Below are positions 8,681-16,644 of a stretch of DNA of 59,646 nt, one piece after another. The notes under the pieces were generated by a model. It searched no databases. It worked only from the letters and a program-made list of their open reading frames with translations, and was not told the DNA's origin. The stretch is from Bacillota bacterium. Its GTDB lineage: Bacteria; Bacillota; Bacilli; Paenibacillales; Paenibacillaceae. The DNA is taken from assembly GCA_023433615.1 (NCBI GenBank), contig JAEZCJ010000166.1, positions 1 to 59,646 on the forward strand. The letters are read 5' to 3'. The position numbers and the translations under genes were made by a program. Position 1 is the first letter of the stretch. Every line of letters starts with the position of its first letter.

Positions 8681-9788
8681 CGGCCTTCACCCCTCGCAGC
8701 AGGGAGATGGTCAAGATGATGCAGGGCATCGCAATGACAGCCGCGATTCCCAAATAACTGACGAATTTCCCCAATGCCGCGAATTCCGCGACGTTGCGGG
8801 GCGCCATGCCGATCCAGAACACGATCGGCGCCAGCAGCATGGGATGCAGCGGCGAGCGCGCCAGTCCGAAGAGCATGCGGAGCGACTCGCACGCGATATC
8901 GAGCGCCATGCACGTCGTGTTGTAGATCGTCATGATCCAGATGATGAAGAAGACCGATTCGAAACGTTCGAAGAACTCGCCCGGAATCTTCGCCTCCTTC
9001 GCCAGCTCGATTGCTGGATAAGTGACATTGCGCAGCGCCTCTTGAGAGAAGACGCCGATGCAGACCAGATAGATGGCGAGGTAGAGGAGGACGGGGACGG
9101 CCACCCCCGTCACTGCCGCAGGCAGCGCATCGCGGCGATTCCGCAGCATCGAGCCGTAGAAGAGCAGGACCTCGAAGCCGAGCAAGGAGAACATCGTTTC
9201 GCGGGTGCCTGCCGCAAGGCCGGGGAGGCTTGAGGCGAACATGGGCCGCATCTCGTCGCTACGAATGTTGCCGGAGCTGAACGCCAGCAGAAGCACGGCT
9301 ATGACGAGCACGAGCGGCAGGAAGAGGGCATTAAGCCGGATGATCCCGATGCGTGAGCCGGCCACGGCGTAGATGACGACGATCAGGAAGGCGCAGGCAA
9401 CGGCTTCGACCGGCGTACGCTCGAACAAGTACTGCTTCGAGATACTGGCGATGGCCCTCGTCTCATAGCCGCAGAACAGCACGAAATAAAGGCTGACAAC
9501 GGCAGTAACCAGAGCTGCAAATGGTTTCGTGATCGTCTTGGAAGCATAGCGATAGAAGTTGTCCTTATCCATCCGAATGGTCAAGAATGCCAGGACCAAT
9601 GCAAGACCGGCAGCGATGAAGCCGCCGGCCAGCAGCGAGATCCAGCCGTCCGAGAAACGCGTGAAGCTAGCGATGCTGCGCGGCAGTGTCAGGATGCCGA
9701 TGCCGATCATCATGGACATGATCGTGAAGGACATTTCTTTGCGGCCGATGGATTCGTCCGCATAATTGAAAATCTGCACGCGTTTCAC
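8673..9788 (-). CDS. GerB family spore germination permease-like subunit
   Basis: Integral membrane B subunit of the germinant receptor, 371 residues, of the APC/amino-acid-permease superfamily (endospore germination permease). About ten hydrophobic segments are present, starting at SFTIMSMMIGIGILTLPRSI, the conserved first segment of the family where germinant binding occurs. It ends 8 bp inside gerC and begins 29 bp after the gerA stop, so the order gerA-gerB-gerC is the standard one. The germinant is unknown. Confidence 0.93.
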   Translation of the reverse strand: MKRVQIFNYADESIGRKEMSFTIMSMMIGIGILTLPRSIASFTRFSDGWISLLAGGFIAAGLALVLAFLTIRMDKDNFYRYASKTITKPFAALVTAVVSLYFVLFCGYETRAIASISKQYLFERTPVEAVACAFLIVVIYAVAGSRIGIIRLNALFLPLVLVIAVLLLAFSSGNIRSDEMRPMFASSLPGLAAGTRETMFSLLGFEVLLFYGSMLRNRRDALPAAVTGVAVPVLLYLAIYLVCIGVFSQEALRNVTYPAIELAKEAKIPGEFFERFESVFFIIWIMTIYNTTCMALDIACESLRMLFGLARSPLHPMLLAPIVFWIGMAPRNVAEFAALGKFVSYLGIAAVIAMPCIILTISLLRGVKADG

Positions 9789-9817
9789 CGCCCCTTCTCA
9801 ATCTGGCGCATCCTTGC

Positions 9818-11383
9818 TTACTTGTTGCGGAGTCTTGTCTTATCGCCCGGCTGCGTCAAGGTCGGACGTTTCTTCATCATGGTAATCGGCGCGCGCAGAA
9901 TCAAGTCCTTCCAATCGCCGTAGAAGGTCGGCGCGAACGGCGTCGAGTAAGGGACGCCGAAGCTGTTCAGATTGACGATATGTACGTTAATGATGATGTA
10001 CGCCAGGACGATTCCGTATAAACCCAGCACGGATGCTGCCATCATGACGAAGAACCGCATGACGCGAAGCGTAATCGCGAAGGAATAAGACGGCAGCGAG
10101 AACGACGAGATGGCCGTAATGGCTACGACGATGACCATGATGGGACTGACGATGCCGGCCGTTACGGCTGCTTCGCCGATGACCAGACCGCCGACGATGC
10201 CGATCGTTTGGCCGATCGGCTTCGGAAGCCGCAGTCCTGCTTCACGCAAGAGTTCGAGCGTGGCTTCCATCGCGAATGCCTCGATGACGGCTGGGAATGG
10301 AACGCCTTCCCGGGCTCCGGCGATCGAGAAGGCAAGCTTCGTCGGGAGCATGCCGTGATGATACTCGAGGAGCGCGATATAGAGACCGGGCAGGAAGGTT
10401 GCCAGGAACGCGGCCATCATGCGCAAGACACGGGTCAAGGTCGACACGAGCCAATGCTGGTAGTAGTCCTCCGGCGATTGGATGCAGGAATCGAATGTAA
10501 TCGGCAGCACGAGCCCGAAGGGGTCGCCGTCTACCAGCAGGCCGATTCGCCCTTGCAGAATCGCGGCGGACATCTTATCCGGCCGCTCGGTATTCAGGAT
10601 GAGCGGGAAGGGGCTTAGGAAGCTGTCGGCGATGAATTGCTCGACGTAACCGGAGCCCTCGACATCGTCGATATCGATCGATTGGATTCTGCGCGTGACT
10701 TCTTCGGTCAGCTTCGGGTTGACGATGCCCTCGATGTACATGACGACAACATCTCTCTTCGAGCGTCTGCCGAGCCGATAGGAATCGAAGCGCAGACGAG
10801 GTTCGCGCAGCCGTCGACGTATAAGCGCGGTGTTCGTACGGAGATCTTCCGTGAATGCCTCCCGCGGTCCGCGGATGATCGTCTCGGTCTGCGGTTCGAG
10901 CACGGGTCTCGTCTTATACCCGCGGCTGCCGATAATGACGGCATGCGAGGAGCCGTCCGCGAATAGCGCCGTCTCGCCGGATAAAATCGAAAGAAGGGCA
11001 TCGTCCAGGCTCGTCATCCGCTCGATATCGAATACGGTGAGCGCTTCGTTCTCGACATTCGTCAAGAAGGCGTCGCCGCTGTCCGATGTTGTCTGTTCGG
11101 CATAGTGCGCTTGCAGCGGATGAATAATGCTCTCGTTCACGACCTTCTGGTCGACTAGACCATCCATGCAGATCAACACGAAAATGCGCTTATCCTTGCC
11201 TACCGTGAATTCGCGGACGACGAGATCCTCCGGCGACTGTAGAATCTCCTTAACGGCGGCAGCGTTCTTCCTTGCCTCGGGTTCGATCGTCGAAGGCGCG
11301 TGCGCGGCGGGCTGCTTGCCGGCTGCTTGCTGCGTTATAGGCGGTTTCGGCGGCTGCATTCGGCGGCCCATGAAACGAAACAT
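9818..11383 (-). CDS. GerA family spore germination protein (A subunit)
   Basis: A subunit of the germinant receptor, 521 residues from the ATG at 11383. That start has AAGGGGTG 9 nt upstream; a GTG at 11395 in the same frame lies directly on this ribosome-binding site and is less likely. The N-terminus is a Pro/Ala-rich soluble stretch, then the GerAN-type soluble domain (about 50-290), then 5-6 membrane segments (about 300-480) with the family signature GLPLPKPIGQTIGIVGGLVI-like region around ETAVTAG/EAAVTAGIVSP. The basic tail ends MMKKRPTLTQPGDKTRLRNK. First gene of the operon. Confidence 0.93.
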   Translation of the reverse strand: MFRFMGRRMQPPKPPITQQAAGKQPAAHAPSTIEPEARKNAAAVKEILQSPEDLVVREFTVGKDKRIFVLICMDGLVDQKVVNESIIHPLQAHYAEQTTSDSGDAFLTNVENEALTVFDIERMTSLDDALLSILSGETALFADGSSHAVIIGSRGYKTRPVLEPQTETIIRGPREAFTEDLRTNTALIRRRLREPRLRFDSYRLGRRSKRDVVVMYIEGIVNPKLTEEVTRRIQSIDIDDVEGSGYVEQFIADSFLSPFPLILNTERPDKMSAAILQGRIGLLVDGDPFGLVLPITFDSCIQSPEDYYQHWLVSTLTRVLRMMAAFLATFLPGLYIALLEYHHGMLPTKLAFSIAGAREGVPFPAVIEAFAMEATLELLREAGLRLPKPIGQTIGIVGGLVIGEAAVTAGIVSPIMVIVVAITAISSFSLPSYSFAITLRVMRFFVMMAASVLGLYGIVLAYIIINVHIVNLNSFGVPYSTPFAPTFYGDWKDLILRAPITMMKKRPTLTQPGDKTRLRNK

Positions 11384-11422
11384 GGAGGAGTACACCCCTT
11401 CGTGAAGCTTGATCGGTTACGA

Positions 11423-11452
11423 TAGGATTTGCAGGCGGTGGCAATTTTATGT
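11423..11452 (-). promoter_or_regulatory. Candidate sigma-G-type promoter of the ger operon
   Basis: On the minus strand ACATA, 18 nt, AATCCTA resembles the forespore sigma-G pattern (GHATR, N18, CATNNTA), with one mismatch in each box. It lies about 40 nt upstream of the chosen gerA start. This is a pattern match only. Confidence 0.3.
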
Positions 11453-11615
11453 AGCTCGTGCCGCATGGTCCAGCATGCGCTCCTCCCGAAGACGTCTCGT
11501 ACCCCGACCCAGGTCTAGGTGATAAAACCGCCGCGAGTCTGTTTTGCGAACACGCGTAAACACCTACAATAAGGACATAAGGAAACGACAACACAAATCG
11601 AAAGGCGGTGAAACG

Positions 11616-11912
11616 ATGAACGGCAAAACAGCAATCGGCGTCGTCCTCGTATTCCTCGGCGCATGGATGGTACTCAAGATGTTCGGCATCTCGCTCGGCC
11701 CAATTTTCGGATTCTTGTTCCCTCTGATCCTGATCGGCCTCGGCTATGTAGGAATCAAGAACGGCAAGAACATGATCGGCGGGATTATGCTGGCAATCGG
11801 CATCATCATCCTGCTAGGCAAATTGTCCGGCGTCATTTTCTTCCTGCTCGCGATCGGCGCGGTCGTACTCGGCATCTCGCTCCTGAGACGCAGCAAGAAC
11901 AACGTCTACTAA
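11616..11912 (+). CDS. LiaI/LiaF-type transmembrane protein
   Basis: 98-residue membrane protein of the LiaI-LiaF-like transmembrane-region family. Three to four short hydrophobic helices fill it (GVVLVFLGAWMVLKMFGISL, then GFLFPLILIGLGYVGI, then MLAIGIIILLGKL and IFFLLAIGAVVLGISLL), with a basic C-terminus RRSKNNVY. The ATG at 11616 is preferred because AAAGGCGGTGA lies just upstream. It is the first gene of a four-gene stress block with two pspA copies and pspC; related proteins act as membrane anchors or sensors in cell-envelope stress responses. A TTTGCG...TACAAT pair at 11543-11570 (16-nt spacer) may be its promoter. Confidence 0.8.
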   Translation: MNGKTAIGVVLVFLGAWMVLKMFGISLGPIFGFLFPLILIGLGYVGIKNGKNMIGGIMLAIGIIILLGKLSGVIFFLLAIGAVVLGISLLRRSKNNVY

Positions 11913-11969
11913 GATGACGGAACGGCAGTCGCGGCAGAGATAAAGTTTAGAAGTGGAGGAAATACGACG

Positions 11970-12641
11970 ATGAGCATAATAAGACGCGTTCGCGACATTA
12001 CGGTCGCAACCTTGAACGAGCGGCTCGAGAAGGCAGAAGATCCGGTACGCTTGATCGATCAGTTCCTCTGGTCGACTCGCGAGGAGATCATCCAAGCGGA
12101 ACGGCTGTACCAGCAGTACGCGGCGCATGCCGGCGGCCTCCGGGCACAATGGCTGCAGGCCGAGCAGCAGAAGGATAAGCGGGAGCAGCAAGCGATCACG
12201 GCGCTCAAGGCCGGCGAAGAGCATATCGCGAGGATCGCGCTCCAAGAGAAGCAGAGCCATGAACAGCGGGCGGTGCAGTACAAGGAATTGTACGAGCAGA
12301 GCCAGCAGAGCGTAACCGAGCTGGAAGAACTGCTGCGCGAGCTGCGAAGCGAGTACCAGTCGGTGTACGATAAGCGCGAATACTACGCGGCACGCATGGA
12401 ATCGCTGCGATTGCAGCAGCGCATGAACCAGCGGTACGGCACGGCCGGACCCGGCGGACAGCCGGAAGGCATGTTCCGCAAGCTGGATGACCGCATCAGC
12501 GATATGGAGCACGAAGCCAGAAGCCTCAGGGATATTCGCCGGGCAGGGCAAGAATTCCTGACGCAGGCAGGCGGCACCGTACAGTCCTTGATCGAACAGG
12601 AACTGCAGCAGCTCAAACGCAAACTAGAGAAAGAAGGGTGA
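11970..12641 (+). CDS. PspA/IM30 family protein, copy 1
   Basis: Phage-shock-protein-A/IM30 homologue, 223 residues, almost entirely coiled coil. The N-terminal amphipathic helix SIIRRVRDITVATLNERLEK binds membrane, followed by the family motif EDPVRLIDQFL. A Gly/Pro interruption (YGTAGPGGQPEG, about residues 153-164) separates the long hairpin from the last helices. Such proteins polymerise on damaged membrane to stabilise it. It overlaps the upstream codons of pspC. It is quite divergent from the second copy at 13146-13826, so the two probably have distinct roles or co-polymerise. Confidence 0.88.
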   Translation: MSIIRRVRDITVATLNERLEKAEDPVRLIDQFLWSTREEIIQAERLYQQYAAHAGGLRAQWLQAEQQKDKREQQAITALKAGEEHIARIALQEKQSHEQRAVQYKELYEQSQQSVTELEELLRELRSEYQSVYDKREYYAARMESLRLQQRMNQRYGTAGPGGQPEGMFRKLDDRISDMEHEARSLRDIRRAGQEFLTQAGGTVQSLIEQELQQLKRKLEKEG

Positions 12642-12646
12642 ACGTC

Positions 12647-13141
12647 GTGAAGAAATTGTACCGGTCCACGCGGGATAAGAAGCTATCCGGGCTGTGCGGC
12701 GGGTTGGCCGAATCGATGGGCGTCGACGCAACGTTGCTCCGGATTCTGGCCATCGTGCTCGCGGTATTCACAAGCGGCGGCTTCATCCTGGTGTATATAC
12801 TCGCTGCACTGGTCGTTCCGAAGGAGCCTCCGATGTGGGGCGGATTCGGCCCAGGTCCAGGGCCTGGCCCTGGCGGGTATGGCGGCGGTTACGGGGGCGG
12901 ATATAATGCGCCGGGCGGCGGCTACTACAGCAATCCCACGCCTCCGCAGAACGGCCCTTGGGGCGGCTATCCCGGCCAAGGCATGAACCCGCAAGGTCAG
13001 CCGCAGCAAGCGGCTCATCAACAGCCACCGCGTAACCCAGGCAATCTGGATGCGATGATGGAAGATATCGAGAAGAAGGCAATGCGCAGGGAAATCGAAG
13101 AACTGAAAGCTAAACTCGCTAAGATCGAGAAGGGAGAATAA
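12647..13141 (+). CDS. PspC domain protein with Gly/Pro-rich linker and coiled-coil tail
   Basis: 164 residues from the GTG at 12647 (MKKLYRSTRDKKL...); GAAGGG lies 8 nt upstream. A GTG at 12638 in the same frame overlaps the pspA stop and is less well placed. Order: PspC domain (about 1-62, STRDKKLSGLCGGLAESMGV then one or two membrane helices ending ALVVPKEP), a ~70-residue Gly/Pro/Tyr/Asn-rich low-complexity linker, and a C-terminal charged helix (MEDIEKKAMRREIEELKAKL). PspC proteins are membrane partners of PspA; the long linker plus coiled coil could reach cytoplasmic PspA filaments (inference). Confidence 0.85.
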   Translation: MKKLYRSTRDKKLSGLCGGLAESMGVDATLLRILAIVLAVFTSGGFILVYILAALVVPKEPPMWGGFGPGPGPGPGGYGGGYGGGYNAPGGGYYSNPTPPQNGPWGGYPGQGMNPQGQPQQAAHQQPPRNPGNLDAMMEDIEKKAMRREIEELKAKLAKIEKGE

Positions 13142-13145
13142 CACA

Positions 13146-13826
13146 ATGGGAATTTTTAAACGGATGAAAGACATGACGAAGGCATCGATGAACGAAATGC
13201 TCGACAAGCTGGAGGATCCGGTAGTCATGCTGAACCAATACCTCCGCGACATGGAGGCTGAGATCCACCAAGCAGAGGTCACGGTTGCGAAGCAGATGGC
13301 GAACGAGCGCCGCATGAAGCAGCGCCTCGAGGAAGCGGCGCGCGGCGCAATCGATCGCGAAGCGAAGGCAGAGCAAGCGATTCGCGGCGGCCATGAGGAG
13401 CTGGCTCGCAAGCTGCTCGAAGAGAAAATTTTCTTCGATCAGAAGACGGGCGAATACAGCGACCTGCATGCGCAAGCGAAGGCGCAGGCCGACGATCTGA
13501 TGACGCAGCTGCATGAGATGAAGGAAGAATTCTACCAGCTTCGCAACAAGCGCAACGAGCTGGCGGCCCGTGCCCAGATGGCGAAGGCGCAGAAGCAGAT
13601 GTCTCAGATCACGAGCACGCACTCGATCGAGAGCGGCAACGCGGCTCGCGGCTTCGGCCGGATGGAAGAGAAGATCATGCAGCTCGAGGCGGAAGCGGAA
13701 GTCATGCGCGCGCCGGTATTCAAGTCGACAGGCGGTTACAGCACGGTCGATGCGGCGAAGCAGCTTAAGGTTGAAGAGCAGCTGCAAGCGCTCAAGAACA
13801 AGCTGAACCCTCCTGCAGGCGAATAA
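13146..13826 (+). CDS. PspA/IM30 family protein, copy 2
   Basis: Second PspA/IM30 protein, 226 residues. It has the N-terminal amphipathic helix GIFKRMKDMTKASMNEMLDK and the canonical motif EDPVVMLNQYLRDMEAEI, then long coiled coils. It is closer to the classical LiaH/PspA pattern than copy 1. It starts 4 bp after pspC ends, so it is co-translated with it. A terminator-like hairpin follows at 13873-13903, closing the four-gene unit. Confidence 0.9.
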   Translation: MGIFKRMKDMTKASMNEMLDKLEDPVVMLNQYLRDMEAEIHQAEVTVAKQMANERRMKQRLEEAARGAIDREAKAEQAIRGGHEELARKLLEEKIFFDQKTGEYSDLHAQAKAQADDLMTQLHEMKEEFYQLRNKRNELAARAQMAKAQKQMSQITSTHSIESGNAARGFGRMEEKIMQLEAEAEVMRAPVFKSTGGYSTVDAAKQLKVEEQLQALKNKLNPPAGE

Positions 13827-13872
13827 GAACGAACGAATGGCAAGCTTAGACGGCATTCATGCCGGCGGGACG

Positions 13873-13903
13873 GCCGCGGACACCCTATCAGGTGCTCCGC
13901 GGC
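13873..13903 (+). terminator. Terminator-like hairpin after the psp block
   Basis: Stem GCCGCGGA+CACC / GGTG+TCCGCGGC with a single bulged C and a 6-nt loop (CTATCA), followed by TCTCTTCGTC. GC-rich, with a weak U-tract. Confidence 0.6.
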
Positions 13904-13923
13904 TCTCTTCGTCGATAACAGGC

Positions 13924-13953
13924 TTTACAATAATCGTGTCCAATCGGTATGAT
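13924..13953 (+). promoter_or_regulatory. Promoter candidate upstream of the structured leader and liaS
   Basis: TTTACA, 18-nt spacer, TATGAT fits a sigma-A promoter. A transcript from here would start near 13960 and carry the whole structured element (13982-14204) as 5' leader of the sensor kinase gene. Confidence 0.5.
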
Positions 13954-13981
13954 GACAATACTTACGTAGCGTTCCAAATAG

Positions 13982-14204
13982 CCGATTGTAGGCACCGAGA
14001 AGGTTGGACGATGGTAGAAAGTGAGGAACTCAAGCGTTTCCGTAGGAAACGCAGCATCGGAAGCGTATGCTTGTAGGCAGACCTACGTGAGTACCTCAAG
14101 CGTTTCGTAAGAAACGCACATCGGAAGCATACGCTTAACTTTCGCCAACGTTCAAGATTCGACGCCGAATATGCTTTCCGAGATACTTCGTGATCACAAT
14201 TGGC
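13982..14204 (+). ncRNA. Structured RNA element, copy 1 (leader of the liaS-like gene)
   Basis: Non-coding element of ~223 nt, highly similar to 39361-39584 with a single 1-nt indel. Inferred fold: outer helix TTGGACG (14004-14010)/CGTTCAA (14149-14155) and GAAAGT (14017-14022)/ACTTTC (14138-14143); inner helix GAGGAACTC (14023-14031)/GAGTACCTC (14089-14097); hairpins at 14034-14052 (GCGTTTCC GTA GGAAACGC), 14073-14086 (GTAGG CAGA CCTAC) and 14100-14117 (GCGTTTC GTAA GAAACGC, a GNRA loop). Each long hairpin is followed by CATCGGAAGC. A 3' part has stem ATTCG/CGAAT (14157-14170) and palindrome GTGATCAC (14190-14197). The liaS-like start is 29 nt further on. The class was not recognised. Confidence 0.6.
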
Positions 14205-14226
14205 CCTGAGGGGAGAACCTACATAG

Positions 14227-15252
14227 ATGACGCAGATGAAAGCCGCCGGCGACGGACAAGCACCGGTGAAGCAAGATAAGCAAGAGAAACCGCACAAGCG
14301 CAATACGACGGAACTGCTGCTCTGGCTGCTCGTGATCGTCGGCCTGCTGGTTCTGGTGCTGCAGGGCACCGGTTACGTGAAGCTCTTCACGTTCCGCGAG
14401 GAATTCGCCGCGGTCGTGCTGTCGGTAATCGGAATCGGACTCGCTTCCGCAGCCGTATATAGTTACGTGCAGGGGCTCAAGCTCAAGGAGACCGTGCTGA
14501 GGCTGACCGAGCAGCAGCGGCGCAAGAAGCGCTCGGTGACGATACCGGGCAGCAGCGGCGACGAGCATGTCGAGGATGAGGTGTCGCATGACGATCATCT
14601 GCGGAACGAACAGCTGAAGTTCGCCGCGGTCATCGAGGAGCGGCAGCGGCTTGCGCGTGAGCTGCATGACGCCGTAAGCCAGCAGTTGTTCGCGATCTCC
14701 ATGACGGCGACTGCGGTGAGCAGGACGCTGGACAAGGACTTCGACCGCGCCAAGCGGCAGGTCGCGCTCATTGAGGAGATGGCCTCCGTCGCGCAGTCCG
14801 AGATGCGGGCGCTGCTGCTCCACCTGAGGCCGGTGCATCTCGAGGGCAAGAATCTGGCGCAGGCGCTGGACGGCTTGCTGACGGAGCTGCGGGCCAAGGT
14901 GCCGATGGCGATCACGTTCGAGATGGAGCCGACGATGGTCGTGAAGCCCGATGCCGAGGAGCACCTGTTCCGGATCGTGCAGGAGGCGCTGTCCAATACG
15001 CTGCGCCATGCCAAGGCCTCGCGGATGGACATCGGGCTGCACCGCTTCGGCAAGCAGCTCCGCCTGATCCTGCGGGATGACGGTGTGGGCTTCGATATGT
15101 CGAATAAGAAGCAGACGTCTTACGGCTTGCTCACGATGCGGGAGCGTGTACTGGAGCTGGGCGGGACGATGCAGATGCATTCCGCGCCGGGTGAAGGCAC
15201 GCTGATCGAAATCTGGGTGCCGGTCATAACGGATGAGAGAGGGACGGAATAG
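14227..15252 (+). CDS. liaS: Sensor histidine kinase, NarL/LiaS family
   Basis: Membrane sensor kinase of the cell-envelope-stress Lia type, 341 residues. Two membrane helices (about 29-47 and 58-80) enclose a very short outside loop, so it likely senses stress within the membrane. The HisKA_3 dimerisation domain carries ERQRLARELHDAVSQQLFAI (phospho-acceptor His147). The MRALLLHLRPVHLEGK stretch and HATPase motifs (LFRIVQEALSNTLRHAKAS, DDGVGFD) follow. It ends one base before liaR. The neighbouring pspA/pspC/LiaF-like genes are the expected targets of such a system (inference). Its leader contains the structured RNA element. Confidence 0.88.
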   Translation: MTQMKAAGDGQAPVKQDKQEKPHKRNTTELLLWLLVIVGLLVLVLQGTGYVKLFTFREEFAAVVLSVIGIGLASAAVYSYVQGLKLKETVLRLTEQQRRKKRSVTIPGSSGDEHVEDEVSHDDHLRNEQLKFAAVIEERQRLARELHDAVSQQLFAISMTATAVSRTLDKDFDRAKRQVALIEEMASVAQSEMRALLLHLRPVHLEGKNLAQALDGLLTELRAKVPMAITFEMEPTMVVKPDAEEHLFRIVQEALSNTLRHAKASRMDIGLHRFGKQLRLILRDDGVGFDMSNKKQTSYGLLTMRERVLELGGTMQMHSAPGEGTLIEIWVPVITDERGTE

Positions 15253-15253
15253 A

Positions 15254-15904
15254 ATGGAACAAGCAATCAAGGTACTGCTCGTGGATGACCACGAGATGGT
15301 CAGGATCGGGCTTGCGGCCGTGCTGGATACGGAGGACGGAATCGAGGTCGTCGGGGAAGCCAGCAACGGTCAGGAAGGGATCAGGCTCGCGCAGGCGTAT
15401 CACCCCGATGTCGTGCTGATGGACCTTGTCATGGACGGCATGGACGGCGTCGAGACGACGCGTCAGCTGATGGAGCTGCAGCCGGACTGCAAGGTGGTCG
15501 TGCTGACGAGCTATATCGACGACAGCAAAATCTATCCGGTCATCGAAGCGGGCGCATTCTCGTATCTGCTGAAGACTTCGCGCGCATCGGAGATAGCCGA
15601 TGCGATCCGTGCTGCGGCACGCGGCCAGTCGGTGCTTGAACAGCAGGTGGCGGCGAAGATGATGAACCGCTTCCGCGAGCCGAAGAAGGCGGAGACGAAG
15701 CCGCTGCATGACGATCTGACCGACCGCGAGATGGAAGTCCTGAAGCTGCTCGCCAAGGGCAAGTCGAACCAGGATATTGCGGATGACCTGTTCATCGGAA
15801 TTAAGACGGTCAAGTACCATATTACGAACATTTTCGCGAAGCTGGAGGTCGAGGACCGTACGCAGGCGGCGATCTATGCGCACAGGCACGGAGTCGCGGA
15901 ATAG
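15254..15904 (+). CDS. liaR: Response regulator, NarL/LiaR family
   Basis: DNA-binding partner of the preceding kinase, 216 residues from the ATG at 15254 (MEQAIKVLLVDDHEMV). The receiver domain has the acidic pair Asp11/Asp12 and phospho-acceptor Asp57 (VVLMDLVMDG), plus a Lys in LLKTSRASE. The C-terminal LuxR-type HTH reads LTDREMEVLKLLAKGKSNQDIADDLFIGIKTVKYHITNIFAKL. It is 1 bp from the kinase stop, so the two are translationally coupled. A bidirectional terminator follows. Confidence 0.92.
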   Translation: MEQAIKVLLVDDHEMVRIGLAAVLDTEDGIEVVGEASNGQEGIRLAQAYHPDVVLMDLVMDGMDGVETTRQLMELQPDCKVVVLTSYIDDSKIYPVIEAGAFSYLLKTSRASEIADAIRAAARGQSVLEQQVAAKMMNRFREPKKAETKPLHDDLTDREMEVLKLLAKGKSNQDIADDLFIGIKTVKYHITNIFAKLEVEDRTQAAIYAHRHGVAE

Positions 15905-15924
15905 GAAGAAGGGTTAGGTTAGGA

Positions 15925-15964
15925 AAAGCCGGTGCCGGCGGTGCGAACCGCAGGCATCGGCTTT
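15925..15964. terminator. Bidirectional terminator between liaR and mobB
   Basis: AAAGCCGGTGCC pairs with GGCATCGGCTTT (one G-U) around a partly paired 16-nt interior. An A-tract on the left and TTTATTG on the right let it act for the two convergent genes. Confidence 0.7.
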
Positions 15965-16469
15965 ATTGTGCGTTATCAAGCAAATGACGGTAGATCGCTT
16001 CCGTGTCGTCTATTCTGAAAACGGTGAGATCGGGAGGGTGCTCGCCGAACTCGTCCCAGACGACGGCAGCGATCGTGTTGGGCAGCGCGAGCAGTTCGAA
16101 GTCTTCGGGCTGCTTAAGCAGGACAAGCTTCGGAAAGGCTGCTTGCTTGAAGCCCTCGATCAGGATAATCTCGGCACCGTCCATGCGCGCGATCATCGCA
16201 TCCAGCGTCAGAGGCAAGCGGCTGAGCCAAGCCGTGCGATGCGGCGACGCAATGGCAGTCATATCCGCGCCGGCCTGTTGATGCTGCCAGGTGTCCGTGC
16301 CGGGCCGGTCCATCTCGAAGTCATGCGCGTCATGCTTGATGGTGGCGACGACCCGGCCGTCTGACTTGAAGCGTTCGACGAGCTTGCAGGTGAGCGTGGT
16401 TTTGCCTGCGTTCTTGTAGCCTACGATTTGGAAGATTAGGGGCGCACGGCCGCTAGGAATGAGTGTCAT
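15963..16469 (-). CDS. mobB: Molybdopterin-guanine dinucleotide biosynthesis adaptor MobB
   Basis: GTP-binding adaptor for the last step of molybdenum cofactor maturation, 168 residues. The ATG at 16469 is chosen because AGAGGTGAT lies directly upstream; the frame is open for 29 more codons without a better site. The P-loop is IVGYKNAGKTTLTCKLV; other MobB features are TIKHDAHDFEMDRPGTDTW and ILIEGFKQAAFPKLVLL. It probably serves the FdhF-type oxidoreductase encoded on the other strand 1.6 kb away, together with moeA and fdhD. Confidence 0.9.
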   Translation of the reverse strand: MTLIPSGRAPLIFQIVGYKNAGKTTLTCKLVERFKSDGRVVATIKHDAHDFEMDRPGTDTWQHQQAGADMTAIASPHRTAWLSRLPLTLDAMIARMDGAEIILIEGFKQAAFPKLVLLKQPEDFELLALPNTIAAVVWDEFGEHPPDLTVFRIDDTEAIYRHLLDNAQ

Positions 16470-16644
16470 ATCGATCACCTCTTTCATCATATTGTGCGGA
16501 ACGCAGGTGTCGCGGGTCAAGTGTCCAGCTTCTTCATCACTGACCCATAGTGCCAAAATGGACTTAGGGAGTTAGCGGTCAGAAAGGAGGAATATAGCAA
16601 AATATGTCGAATATAGGATTAAAAATCCATTATAGGAGGCAAAT

